Shown here: positions 24,561 through 33,664 of the stretch, one piece after another
Layout: every line of letters begins with the position of its first letter
How positions within the stretch are numbered: position 1 is the first letter of the stretch
Assembly: GCA_944376805.1 (NCBI GenBank)
Contig: CALWDX010000051.1
Coordinates: forward strand, 1-48,688
Reading direction: 5' to 3'
Length of the DNA: 48,688 nt
Source: an uncultured Clostridia bacterium
GTDB lineage: Bacteria > Bacillota > Clostridia > Lachnospirales > CAG-274
Program-made: the position numbers and the translations under genes
The notes under the pieces: generated by a model
The model's input: the letters and a program-made list of their open reading frames with translations, nothing else
Databases searched by the model: none
Told to the model about the DNA's origin: nothing

Positions 24561-25595
24561 TTAATTTATTGTATTAATAATAATTTCTATTTTAAAAATA
24601 TTTTTTTCTACATAATAATTAAAAATACCATCATAACTATTAATTATTTTTTCTATATTTTTTAGACCTATTTTATGACTTTCTACTTTATTATTAAAGG
24701 TTTTTATATAATTTTCTTGTGTTATAATTAATCTTTGTTTATTATGTATTATACAAATATTAATACTATTTTTATCATCAGCATATTTTTCTATATTAGA
24801 AGTAATATTGTCAAATATACGTTTTAAATCTTCAATTTTAAATATAAATTTAAAATTATCACATTTAGATAAATCTATATTTAAAGTAAACCTATCTTCT
24901 AAAAATTCTTCTAATTCATATATTATTTGTTCTATAAATAATTTACCATTTTCTATAGTTTCAGATAATTTATTTTCTTTTCCTAATAATTTATCTGTCA
25001 ACAACTTTATTTGTTCTGCCTTTGATAAAATAAGTTCTATATAACTTTTAAATTCTTCATCTGAAATATTTTCTTTATTTTTAATATAATCAGAATAAGC
25101 CAATATAGATGTTAAAGGAGTTCTAATATCATGTGATAATGAACGTATCATCTCTTCTCTATCTTGTTTCAATTGTTGTTCTTGTTTTAAAACTTCTTTT
25201 TGAGAAAGTACTAAAAAATTTATACTTTCAGCTAAATCTGTTAATTCATTGTCTCCTTCAACATTTATAGTATTTTCCATATTATTATTTTTTAAATCTT
25301 CTAATCCATTTATTATGTAAACTAAATATGCTATTTTTTGTCCTAATAAAAATAAAAATAGTGCTAAAAAAATAATAATACCAGCAAAAAAACATATACT
25401 TTTTATCCATAATTCTAAAGTTGATTGTTGTATAATAGTTAATAAAATTTCTCTATTAAGCAAATATGTATTAGCTATTGATAATGATATAGCATATAAA
25501 AAATAAAAAGCAAATATTGAAGATATTGTAGAAGCTAATACAATTTCTAATATTTCTTTTAACAATTTATTTTTTCTTCTTTTATTAGTCAACAT
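24561..25595 (-). CDS. Membrane histidine kinase with an atypical ATPase domain
   Basis: A 344-residue sensor kinase. Two membrane helices (about 17-42 and 64-85) bracket a short external loop; a HAMP-like linker follows, then the dimerisation/phosphorylation box SLSHDIRTPLTS (His155). The catalytic domain has an N-box-like NITSNIEKYAD, but no DxGxG (G1) box; it ends with KIGLKNIEKIINSYDG, which resembles the GiGLxN box of AgrC/LytS-type kinases. The short sensor loop suggests sensing in or near the membrane, as in cell-envelope stress kinases. The gene overlaps its regulator by 11 bases. Confidence 0.88.
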   Translation of the reverse strand: MLTNKRRKNKLLKEILEIVLASTISSIFAFYFLYAISLSIANTYLLNREILLTIIQQSTLELWIKSICFFAGIIIFLALFLFLLGQKIAYLVYIINGLEDLKNNNMENTINVEGDNELTDLAESINFLVLSQKEVLKQEQQLKQDREEMIRSLSHDIRTPLTSILAYSDYIKNKENISDEEFKSYIELILSKAEQIKLLTDKLLGKENKLSETIENGKLFIEQIIYELEEFLEDRFTLNIDLSKCDNFKFIFKIEDLKRIFDNITSNIEKYADDKNSINICIIHNKQRLIITQENYIKTFNNKVESHKIGLKNIEKIINSYDGIFNYYVEKNIFKIEIIINTIN

Positions 25596-26292
25596 AATAT
25601 CCCTTTCCCCAAGCCGTTTTTATATAAATAGGATTTTTAGAACTATCCCCTAATTTTTTTCTTAAATTTTTAATATGTACCATAATTGTACTATCTCCTA
25701 TAGCATCTTCTTGCCATATACTTTGATAAATATTATCTAAAGAATATATTTTTTTAGGGTGTGTTATAAAAAGTTCTAATATTTTAAATTCTGTATAAGT
25801 TAAAACTATAACATTATTATCTTTTATAACAGATTGACTGTTTAAATCTAAAATTAAATCTTTATATAATATTTTACTATTATCATTACTTTTATTTGCT
25901 TCTTTATTATTTTTAGAATATTGTTTTACTCTTCTAAGTAAAGCTTTAATTTTTAATAATAATTCCATATTAGAAAAAGGCTTAGCTATATAATCATCAG
26001 CCCCAACTGAAAAACCCATAACTTTATCAGATTCACCTGTATACGCTGTTAAAAATATAATAGGAGCTAAATATTTTTTTCTTATTTCAGAACCTGCTAA
26101 AAATCCAGTCATTATAGGCATATTAACATCTAAAATATATAAATCTATACTATCATTTGATAAATTTACAGCCTCTTGTCCATTTTCTGCTAAAACTACT
26201 TCATAGCCTTCTCCTATAAGTAATAAATTTAAAATATCCCTTATATCTTTTTCATCATCAGCTACTAAAATTTTACCTTTTGTTGTATTCAT
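25585..26292 (-). CDS. OmpR/PhoB-family response regulator
   Basis: A 235-residue two-domain regulator: receiver with ADDE (11-14), phospho-acceptor Asp55 in ILDVNMP, Lys in YIAKPFSNMELL, and a C-terminal winged helix (DSTIMVHIKNLRKKLGD). The frame could begin at a TTG at 26298; the ATG at 26292 with AAAGGA 9 bases upstream is preferred. Overlap with the kinase gene means they are made together. Targets may include the downstream membrane-protein array. Confidence 0.94.
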   Translation of the reverse strand: MNTTKGKILVADDEKDIRDILNLLLIGEGYEVVLAENGQEAVNLSNDSIDLYILDVNMPIMTGFLAGSEIRKKYLAPIIFLTAYTGESDKVMGFSVGADDYIAKPFSNMELLLKIKALLRRVKQYSKNNKEANKSNDNSKILYKDLILDLNSQSVIKDNNVIVLTYTEFKILELFITHPKKIYSLDNIYQSIWQEDAIGDSTIMVHIKNLRKKLGDSSKNPIYIKTAWGKGYYVD

Positions 26293-26434
26293 AAACAAAT
26301 TTCCTTTCTTTTTTTTATTTTTATTATACTTTATATAAATATAAATGTATATAGTTTTATTTTAACCTTAAATTTATATAAAAAAATAATTAATAGCATA
26401 AAATACACTATTAATTATCTGTAAATTTAAAATA

Positions 26435-27424
26435 TTAAAATCTATTTTTCATTATTTTCTTAACTACTTTATTATTATTTATAAAAGGCATAAAAGATAT
26501 TAAATCATTAATATTATTAATATTACCACTTTCTAAAACTTCATTAATAAAATTTGTCAAATCTTCTTTTGGTATGAATGGTGCAAATCCTACTAAATCA
26601 TCTATATCTTCTACTTTATTACTTTTATATAAATCTTTAATTAATTTCAATAAAAAATCTTTTGGTAGAAATGGGGCAAACTCTACCAAATCATATACAT
26701 CTGAAAAATTATCTTCTTTTACTATTTCCATAATAAAATTTATTAAATCTTCTTTTGATAAAAATGGGGCAAATCCTACTAAATCGTCTATATCTTTTAC
26801 TTTATTTTCACTATAACATTTCATTATTATTTCATATATAAAATCACTTGATAGAAATGGGGCAAACCCTATCAAATTATCTAAATTTGAAGAATTACTT
26901 TCTTTTAATATTTCTATAATAAAATTTGTTAAATCTTCTTTTGATAAAAATGGGGCAAACTCCACTAAGTCTTCTATATCTTTTACTTTATTTTCACTAT
27001 AACATTTCATTATCATTTCATATATAAAATCACTTGATAAAAATGGAGCAAACTCTACTAAGTCTTCTATATTTAAATCTTCTTTGCTACTTTCCAAAAT
27101 AGCGTCACTTTGTTTTGGTTTTAAAATAGGTGCAACTTCTTTAAACTCATTTATATTAATTTTTTCATTTTTTAAGTATTCATCAAGATTTTCATTAACA
27201 ATATTTTCAACTATTTTATTATTACCAAAAAGTTCTTCTATTTTAATGTTTAAAATCTTACAAATTTGTGGCAATTTTGATATATCTGGACAAGATTGTC
27301 CTCTTTCCCAATTAGATATAGCTTGAAAACTAATATTTAATTTATCTGCTAATTCCATTTGCGTCATATTTACTTCTTTTCTAGCATTACATATTTTTTG
27401 ACCTATATTTTGTATATTAAACAT
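26435..27424 (-). CDS. XRE-family regulator with a 31-residue tandem repeat
   Basis: A 329-residue protein. Residues 7-65 are an XRE/Cro helix-turn-helix (MTQMELADKLNISFQAISNW). From residue 121 a D/N-L-V/I-x-F-A/M-P-F motif recurs at 121, 152, 183, 214, 245, 276 and 307: a strict 31-residue period. Units alternate between two types (following residues SSDFIYE or SKEDLTNF), giving a 62-residue super-repeat three times. A degenerate unit (EFKEVAPIL) lies at 93-101. Such repeats should form a helical solenoid for protein or ligand binding (inference). AAGGAAAG lies before the ATG. Targets are unknown; the two-component system downstream is a candidate. Confidence 0.85.
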   Translation of the reverse strand: MFNIQNIGQKICNARKEVNMTQMELADKLNISFQAISNWERGQSCPDISKLPQICKILNIKIEELFGNNKIVENIVNENLDEYLKNEKININEFKEVAPILKPKQSDAILESSKEDLNIEDLVEFAPFLSSDFIYEMIMKCYSENKVKDIEDLVEFAPFLSKEDLTNFIIEILKESNSSNLDNLIGFAPFLSSDFIYEIIMKCYSENKVKDIDDLVGFAPFLSKEDLINFIMEIVKEDNFSDVYDLVEFAPFLPKDFLLKLIKDLYKSNKVEDIDDLVGFAPFIPKEDLTNFINEVLESGNINNINDLISFMPFINNNKVVKKIMKNRF

Positions 27425-27694
27425 ATAAATCTTTCCTTCCTTATTTAGATTTTATAAATTAATTATATAATACTAATTAAAAAAAATCTAACAAGTAATG
27501 ATTGAGTTCTAAACTAAAGTAATAATTGAATTATAAAAATATTTCTATATTTTCATCTTTTTTAGTATACACTTCTATTATAGGGTTACCTTTTAAAATT
27601 AGTTTTAAATATATTATATATAATAATTAAATAAAGTTAAATAAATTTATAGTTGTTATTTTATATTATTAGTTGATTATAAAATGTTATCTTA

Positions 27695-27728
27695 AAAAAG
27701 TATATTGAAAAATTTCAATATACTTTTT
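27695..27728. terminator. Bidirectional hairpin terminator
   Basis: A perfect 16-bp stem (27695-27710 with 27713-27728) with a 2-base loop and A/T-symmetric ends. It is the first terminator after the minus-strand receptor gene. It resembles the hairpin at 48143-48178. Confidence 0.8.
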
Positions 27729-27731
27729 ATT

Positions 27732-27903
27732 TTAGTTAATATTTTTAAAATCTAAAATTTCATATATAACAATACCTTAAACATCATTTAATATAATTAA
27801 ACCATTTGAAAATAAATCTATATTATAGATATTTTTATTAGCTTTTATTTATTTAGATTTTTCAACTTTTTAATATGTTGTATTTTTTTAAATCAATTTA
27901 ATT
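27732..27903 (-). pseudogene. Decayed remnant of the receptor's C-terminal tail
   Basis: Just past the stop of the receptor gene, a different minus-strand frame (27845 down to 27732) reads KNIYNIDLFSNGLIILNDV, stop, GIVIYEILDF. This aligns with the tail of the receptor at 1-555 (KNIHNIDLESDDMIILDD, then IIINESLDF), about 18 of 30 positions identical. The remnant is in another frame from the intact gene and contains an in-frame stop. So this receptor once had the same tail and lost it by frameshift and nonsense changes. Confidence 0.8.
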
Positions 27904-30153
27904 TTAATCTTTTTTCAAATTAAAATCTGAAACTGATGCATAAAATACTTGAGCTTGACTTGCAAGTTCTTCTGATGCTGCTGCTGATTGTTTACTTGTA
28001 GCAGTATTATCTTGTGTAACACTTGCTATTTCTTGTATACTTTCGATAACTTGTGTTATAGATTTTTCTTGTTGATTAGAGGACTTAGCGCAAGATTCTA
28101 CAAGGTTAGATATTTCTTCTATTTGTTTTACTATTGATATAAGAGCATCTGATGTTTGATTTGCCATTTTAGAACCTTCTTGTACTTTTTCAACTGTTCC
28201 TTCAATAAGTTCTGTTGTTTCTTTAGCAGCTTGTTGACTCCTAGCGGCAAGACTTCTAACTTCTTCAGCAACAACAGCAAAACCTTTACCATGTTCACCT
28301 GCCCTTGCTGCTTCTACAGCTGCATTAAGTGCAAGTATATTAGTTTGAAAAGCTATATCATCTATTACTTTTATTATATTAGATATACTACTAGATGCAA
28401 CATTAATAGCTTCCATAGCAATAAGCATATTATTCATTTGCTCACTACCTTTAAATGCGTTTTCTCTTGTTTGTATAGAAAGTTGATTTGCTTTACTAGA
28501 ATTTCCTGCATTTTCCTCTGTTTGTTCTGATATAACTTTAATTATTTTATTAAGTTTATCTACTGATTTAGCTTGTTGTGATGCACCATCTGCTAAACTT
28601 ACACTAGATTCTGATATTTGGTTAGAACCTTCCAATACTTGCCCTGCTGAAAATATAATTTCTTTTGTAAGTATATTAAGATTTTTTACAATAAGATTAA
28701 CTGATTCTTGTATTGCTTTAAAGTCTCCAACATATTCCCTGTCTATAGAAACATCAAAATCTTTCTGTGCCATTTTATTAAGTATATTTGAAATTTCTGA
28801 TATATAAGAACCTACTGTTTCACCAGTATAATTTACTGTCTTTTTAATTTTATCAAATTCACCTTTATATTTATTAGTTATTCTATATTCAAAGTTTCCT
28901 AAAGAAAATTGATAAAGTGCACTTTGAGTTTCCTTTATAGGAATTACAAGACTTTGAACAAATGTATTTAATCCATCAATTGTTTCTTTCCATTCTCCAG
29001 AATAATCTTTATTATCTATTTTGTATTCTAAATATCCATCTGTTGCTGCATTAATAAGCATATTTATTTCTTTAGATACAGATTGTAATGTAACTTGTAT
29101 ATTTCTTAAAGCTTCTGTTGATATTGCTTTATCCCCTGGAAGTTCTTTGATTTCATTATTAAATTCACCTTTTTCTATCTTTTTAATACTATTTGCTACA
29201 TATAATGCATCTTCTACAAGGTCATTTGTAGCTATATTTATTGCTTCTGTGGCACCTTTAAATGCACCCTTATACTTTTCAGTATTTATTCTATAACTTG
29301 TATTACCTTCTTCCAATTTTTGAGAAAGACTATTAATATCGTCAATAATACATTGAATTGTACCCGCCATATTTGCTATTGTATTAGATAATTCACCAAG
29401 TTCGTTTCTATCATTTGTTCTAATATCTACATCTAACTCACCTATTAAAACCATTTGTGCTGCTTTTTTAATTCTTTCAATAGGTTTTCTTATAGTATTA
29501 GCTAAACTTATACCAAATATTATACTAAACAAAATACAAGTAATTGTTAATATAATTAATGTAACTATTTTAAAATTCATCTTTTCTAATACATCATTTA
29601 GGTTTACAACCATTTCTTCAAAATCTACACTTGGTAATTCATATGCTATTTCAAAAAGTTCATTTCCAATACTAGCCACTAATTTTTCTTGGTTTTTAGC
29701 CTCATTAATTTTGCCTTGTTGTAAATAGTCTAAAAATAAGTTAAAACCATTATAAAATTCATCTAATTTCACAATACAATCTTCAACCATTTTTATTAAA
29801 TCACTATCATGCTCTTCATGTAATTTTTCTAAAGTAAGTTGTAATGGTTCTTTTGCATCATTATATGATTGTTCTACAGTTTTTTTAATTTCATCATAAT
29901 CATTTAAAGTATAATTTTCATTTAAATCCTTATTAATTCTAAAAGTTGTAAATCTAAACTGAATTATATTTTTTATAGAATCCATACTTTCTTGTATAGT
30001 TTCATTATTATCATTTAATTCAGAACTAATAACTTTTTTAGATTGATACATACCATCTGTTGAAAAAATACCCATAACCCCTACTAATATAACCGTTACC
30101 ATTATCATTATTAAAAATTTTATTTTTAATGAAAAATTTTTAAGTAATATCAT
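27904..30153 (-). CDS. Methyl-accepting chemotaxis protein, tail-less
   Basis: A 749-residue transmembrane chemoreceptor. Helix 1 at about 10-30, an extracytoplasmic mostly helical (four-helix-bundle-like) sensor to about 190, helix 2 at about 195-217, then HAMP and further HAMP-like repeats to about 480, and the methyl-accepting coiled coil. The CheA/CheW-contact tip is intact ([20 protein letters not shown] and [18 protein letters not shown]). It ends [10 protein letters not shown], shorter than the paralogue at 1-555, whose tail is present here only as a decayed remnant. AAAGGGG is the ribosome binding site. No che genes are in the window. Confidence 0.95.
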   Translation of the reverse strand: MILLKNFSLKIKFLIMIMVTVILVGVMGIFSTDGMYQSKKVISSELNDNNETIQESMDSIKNIIQFRFTTFRINKDLNENYTLNDYDEIKKTVEQSYNDAKEPLQLTLEKLHEEHDSDLIKMVEDCIVKLDEFYNGFNLFLDYLQQGKINEAKNQEKLVASIGNELFEIAYELPSVDFEEMVVNLNDVLEKMNFKIVTLIILTITCILFSIIFGISLANTIRKPIERIKKAAQMVLIGELDVDIRTNDRNELGELSNTIANMAGTIQCIIDDINSLSQKLEEGNTSYRINTEKYKGAFKGATEAINIATNDLVEDALYVANSIKKIEKGEFNNEIKELPGDKAISTEALRNIQVTLQSVSKEINMLINAATDGYLEYKIDNKDYSGEWKETIDGLNTFVQSLVIPIKETQSALYQFSLGNFEYRITNKYKGEFDKIKKTVNYTGETVGSYISEISNILNKMAQKDFDVSIDREYVGDFKAIQESVNLIVKNLNILTKEIIFSAGQVLEGSNQISESSVSLADGASQQAKSVDKLNKIIKVISEQTEENAGNSSKANQLSIQTRENAFKGSEQMNNMLIAMEAINVASSSISNIIKVIDDIAFQTNILALNAAVEAARAGEHGKGFAVVAEEVRSLAARSQQAAKETTELIEGTVEKVQEGSKMANQTSDALISIVKQIEEISNLVESCAKSSNQQEKSITQVIESIQEIASVTQDNTATSKQSAAASEELASQAQVFYASVSDFNLKKD

Positions 30154-30194
30154 TTAATATTTTCACCCCTTTATAAATTTTATATTAAACAATT

Positions 30195-30764
30195 TTAAAT
30201 ATTTTGTTTTACTATATTTAAAAAATATTTATGTACTTCATAACAATCTGTAAGCTCTGGATGAAATGCTGTTACAAGTTGATTTCCTTGTCTAGCTGCA
30301 ACTATTTTATTATCAACAATAGATAATACAGTAACATTCTCCCCTACTTTTTCTATATAAGGTGCTCTAATAAAAGTCATAGGAATTTCTTTACCTGCAA
30401 ATTTTTCTATAGCATTAAAACTTCCTAATTGTCTACCATAAGCATTTCTTTTTGCTACTATATCAAATGTAGCTAAATGTCTTCTATGGTCATTATCTAT
30501 TTCTTTTGCAAGTAATAAAAGACCTGCACAAGTACCAAAAACTGGCATATTATTTTGTATTTTTTCTAATAGAGTATCAAATATATCTAAATCTCTTAAT
30601 AATTTCCCCATAGTAGTACTTTCGCCACCTGGTAAAACTATACCATCAAATTTTTGTTGTATATCTTTCTTTTGTCTTATTTCAAAAGTTTCTACACCTA
30701 AACTATTTAATATATTAATATGTTCAATAAATGCACCTTGTAAGCATAAAACCCCTATTTTCAT
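30195..30764 (-). CDS. pdxT: PLP synthase glutaminase subunit
   Basis: A 189-residue class I glutamine amidotransferase that feeds ammonia to PdxS. LPGGESTTMGKLLRDL (45-60), nucleophile Cys79 in FGTCAGLLLL, and the His168/Glu170 pair in AFHPELTD are all present. The ATG shares one base with the end of pdxS, so translation is coupled. Confidence 0.97.
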   Translation of the reverse strand: MKIGVLCLQGAFIEHINILNSLGVETFEIRQKKDIQQKFDGIVLPGGESTTMGKLLRDLDIFDTLLEKIQNNMPVFGTCAGLLLLAKEIDNDHRRHLATFDIVAKRNAYGRQLGSFNAIEKFAGKEIPMTFIRAPYIEKVGENVTVLSIVDNKIVAARQGNQLVTAFHPELTDCYEVHKYFLNIVKQNI

Positions 30765-31636
30765 TATTTTCCTCTTTCTGCCATTAAAAGCTCTATTTCA
30801 GACTCATTTATACCAACCATAGCTTCACCTAAATCTTCTGAAAGTTCTGCTATAAGTTTATAATCTTGATAATTTGTAACAGCTTTTACAATAGCAATAG
30901 CTCTTTTAACTGGGTCACCTGATTTAAATATACCAGAGCCTACAAATACACCTTCTGCTCCTAAATTCATCATTAAAGCTGCATCTGCTGGTGTTGCAAT
31001 ACCACCTGCTGCAAAATTTACAACTGGCAATTTACCATTTTTATAAACAGATAATAACAGCTCATAAGGTACACCTAATCTTTTAGCATTATCAAAAAGT
31101 TCATCTTCTCTTAAAGATTGTATACGTCTTATTTCTGAATTTATCATTCTCATATGTCTTACAGCTTGTACTATATCACCTGTACCTGGTTCACCTTTTG
31201 TTCTTATCATAGAAGCACCTTCTGCTATTCTTCTAAGGGCTTCACCTAAATCTTTTGCACCACATACAAAAGGTACTTTATATTTAGTTTTATCTATATG
31301 ATAACAATCATCAGCAGGTGTTAAAACTTCACTTTCATCTATGTAATCTATTTCTATTGCTTCTAATAAAGAAGCTTCTACAAAATGACCTATTCTAACT
31401 TTTGCCATAACAGGAATTGTTACTGCTTGTTGAATTTCTTTAATCATTTTAGGGTCACTCATTCTAGCTACACCACCACAAGCTCTTATATCTGCTGGTA
31501 TCTTTTCTAATGCCATAACTGCACAAGCTCCAGCTTCTTCTGCTATTTTAGCTTGTTCTGGTGTTGTAACATCCATTATAACACCACCTTTTAACATTTG
31601 AGCAAGTTCACAATTTAATTTGTATCTGTTATCCAT
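30764..31636 (-). CDS. pdxS: PLP synthase synthase subunit
   Basis: A 290-residue PdxS, which builds pyridoxal 5'-phosphate from ribose 5-phosphate, glyceraldehyde 3-phosphate and ammonia. Conserved features include [20 protein letters not shown], the substrate lysines Lys79 ([10 protein letters not shown]) and Lys147 ([10 protein letters not shown]), and [20 protein letters not shown] before the ATG. First gene of pdxST. The product is the cofactor of the two aminotransferases at 10.5-13.8 kb. Confidence 0.98.
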   Translation of the reverse strand: MDNRYKLNCELAQMLKGGVIMDVTTPEQAKIAEEAGACAVMALEKIPADIRACGGVARMSDPKMIKEIQQAVTIPVMAKVRIGHFVEASLLEAIEIDYIDESEVLTPADDCYHIDKTKYKVPFVCGAKDLGEALRRIAEGASMIRTKGEPGTGDIVQAVRHMRMINSEIRRIQSLREDELFDNAKRLGVPYELLLSVYKNGKLPVVNFAAGGIATPADAALMMNLGAEGVFVGSGIFKSGDPVKRAIAIVKAVTNYQDYKLIAELSEDLGEAMVGINESEIELLMAERGK

Positions 31637-31674
31637 ATTAACTCTCCTTTTATAAAAATATAATCATTTAATAT

Positions 31675-31703
31675 ATTATAAACTTTATTATTCATATTTT
31701 CAA
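31675..31703 (-). promoter_or_regulatory. Sigma-A promoter of pdxST
   Basis: On the minus strand, TTGAAA (31703-31698), a 17-base spacer and TATAAT (31680-31675) precede pdxS. No MocR/PdxR-type regulator gene is nearby. Confidence 0.7.
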
Positions 31704-31738
31704 TAACTATTTATAATAAAGTTATTTATTAATTTTAA

Positions 31739-31767
31739 AAAAAGCTATGGACTAGCCATAGCTTTTT
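31739..31767 (-). terminator. Terminator of the ferredoxin gene
   Basis: AAAAAGCTATGG (31739-31750) pairs with CCATAGCTTTTT (31756-31767); on the minus strand the stem is followed by T residues. Confidence 0.88.
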
Positions 31768-31777
31768 AAAGTTAGTA

Positions 31778-31948
31778 TTAAGCTGGATTAGGTGAGTCAA
31801 CTGGACAAACACTTGAGCAAGTACCACAATCAATGCATATATCTGGGTCGATTACATATTTAGTATCTCCTTCAGAAATTGCATTAACAGGGCATTCTGC
31901 TGCACAAGCACCACAGCTTATACAATCATCATTAATAAAATATGCCAT
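31778..31948 (-). CDS. 2[4Fe-4S] ferredoxin, 56 residues
   Basis: A short clostridial-type ferredoxin: MAYFINDDCISCGACAAECP starts it, with a second cluster motif CIDCGTCSSVCPVD near residues 38-51. Both CxxCxxC...CP sets are complete, so two [4Fe-4S] clusters are expected. It is a low-potential electron carrier and a possible donor to the siroheme reductase at 3.3-4.8 kb (inference). AGGAGG lies 8-9 bases before the ATG, and a terminator follows. Monocistronic. Confidence 0.96.
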   Translation of the reverse strand: MAYFINDDCISCGACAAECPVNAISEGDTKYVIDPDICIDCGTCSSVCPVDSPNPA

Positions 31949-32210
31949 AATTAAAAACCTCCTAAAATTATATTATTTAATAATTTTTAATAATAATAAA
32001 AGCTTAAAACGTATAATGCCAATTTATACGTATAAAATAATAATTTATTAATTATATATTTTACTTTTTAATTTTATAATAAATATTATATTTTAGCAAG
32101 TATATTTTTAATTATAACCAATATTATTTTTAATAAACCCTAAATTAAGCCAATAATTTAAATAATATTTATTCTTTATAGGTCATATTAGTAATAGTTA
32201 TAATATTTAT
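31949..32210. other. Intergenic region between divergent ferredoxin and tldD
   Basis: AT-rich non-coding DNA. The only structures seen are a 7-bp inverted repeat (ACGTATA/TATACGT around 31999-32021), which may sit in the ferredoxin promoter, and the tldD promoter just beyond. No ORF is convincing. Confidence 0.5.
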
Positions 32211-32239
32211 TTGATATATATAGTTTTTTAGAGTATAAT
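32211..32239 (+). promoter_or_regulatory. Sigma-A promoter of tldD-tldE
   Basis: TTGATA (32211-32216), a 17-base spacer and TATAAT (32234-32239) lie 32 bases before the tldD start. Confidence 0.75.
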
Positions 32240-32271
32240 TGAAATATTAAAATAATTTAGGAGGTGTAATA

Positions 32272-33660
32272 ATGTTAGATAAAAATCTTGCAAATGAAAT
32301 TTTAACAGAAGCAACATCAAAAGGAGCAGACTTTGCTGAAATATTTATTGAAAATAAAGATAATTGTAGTATATCCCTTGTAAATGGTAAAGTTAATAGT
32401 GCATTATCTGGTTTAGATTTTGGTATAGGTCTTAGAGTTTTTTATAATGGTAAAACTATATATGCTTATACTAATGACTTATCTAGAGAAAGTTTATTAA
32501 AAATGGCTAAAGAAGTAGCTAAAGCTACAAAAGGAAATAACAATATTAATATTTTAGATTTTGATAAAAAAGACTATAGGAAAATAGGTATGCATCAAGC
32601 TAAAATTCTACCAAATACTATTAATAAAAGTAAAATAGTAGATATGTTAAAAGAAGCTAGCGATACTTCTTTTAAATATGATAGTCTTATAACAGAAACT
32701 ATATCTAGTTATATTCATTCTATACAAGATATATGTATTATAAATACAAAAGGTGTTTTTGCTGAAGATAGACGAATTAGAACACGATTTACTATTAATG
32801 CTGTTGCATCTAATGAAACAGAAAAACAAACTGGAAGTGTTAGTCCTGGAGCTTTAATGGGCTTTGAATTTTATGATACAATAAACTTAAATGATTTAGC
32901 AAAAGAGGCTAGTCGTTCTGCTGTTACTATGTTAAAAGCAACACCTTGCCCTAGTGGTAAAATGCCTGTTGTTATAGATAATGGTTTTGGTGGTGTTATT
33001 TTCCATGAAGCTTGTGGACATAGTTTAGAAGCAATAAAAGTTGCCCGTGGGGATAGTGCTTTTTGTGGTAAAATGGGTGAGAAAATAGCAAGTGATAAAG
33101 TCACTGCTATAGATGATGGTACAATTCTTAATAAATGGGGTTCTATTAATATTGATGATGAAGGAACAGAAACTCAAAAAACTGTACTTATAGAAAATGG
33201 TATTTTAAAAAGTTATCTTGTTGATAATTTTTATGGTGAAAAACTTGGTATGAAGTCTACAGGTTCTTGTAGAAGAGAATCTTATAAATATGCTCCAGTA
33301 CCTAGAATGAGAAATACTTTTATTGCTAATGGTAATGATAAAAAAGAAGATATTATTAAAAATACTGAAAAAGGTATCTATGCTAAATATATGGGTGGTG
33401 GCTCTGTAAATCCAGCAACGGGTGAATTTAACTTTTCTGTAAGAGAAGCCTATCTTATAGAAAATGGTAAAATTACTACACCTGTAAGAGGTGCAACTTT
33501 AATAGGTAAAGGTGAAGAAGTTTTAAAAGATATTGATATGGTTTCTGACAATTTAGAACATGCAGAAGGTATGTGTGGAGCATCTAGTGGTTCTGTTCCT
33601 ACTTGTGTTGGTCAACCTATGATTAGAGTATCTAAAATAACTGTTGGTGGAAGGAGCTAA
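32272..33660 (+). CDS. tldD: TldD metalloprotease subunit
   Basis: A 462-residue TldD protein. The zinc-binding HExxxH motif is HEACGH at 245-250 (FHEACGHSLEA). C-terminal blocks such as GEEVLKDIDMVS and MCGASSGSVPTCVGQPMIRV are family-typical. TldD and TldE form a heterodimer that degrades unfolded peptides and processes some modified peptides in other bacteria. Its role here is probably general. AGGAGG before ATG. It ends 4 bases before tldE. Confidence 0.95.
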   Translation: MLDKNLANEILTEATSKGADFAEIFIENKDNCSISLVNGKVNSALSGLDFGIGLRVFYNGKTIYAYTNDLSRESLLKMAKEVAKATKGNNNINILDFDKKDYRKIGMHQAKILPNTINKSKIVDMLKEASDTSFKYDSLITETISSYIHSIQDICIINTKGVFAEDRRIRTRFTINAVASNETEKQTGSVSPGALMGFEFYDTINLNDLAKEASRSAVTMLKATPCPSGKMPVVIDNGFGGVIFHEACGHSLEAIKVARGDSAFCGKMGEKIASDKVTAIDDGTILNKWGSINIDDEGTETQKTVLIENGILKSYLVDNFYGEKLGMKSTGSCRRESYKYAPVPRMRNTFIANGNDKKEDIIKNTEKGIYAKYMGGGSVNPATGEFNFSVREAYLIENGKITTPVRGATLIGKGEEVLKDIDMVSDNLEHAEGMCGASSGSVPTCVGQPMIRVSKITVGGRS

Positions 33661-33664
33661 AAAT

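Noticed and set aside
26550..27070. The 93-base repeats in the XRE gene, considered as a CRISPR-like or non-coding satellite array.
   Set aside because: The repeats are in frame, keep amino acid motifs at a constant 31-residue spacing and have no unique spacers, so they are protein-coding repeats.
31833..32051. Plus-strand 72-codon frame overlapping the ferredoxin gene.
   Set aside because: It is antisense to a clear 2[4Fe-4S] ferredoxin with promoter-side ribosome binding site and terminator.
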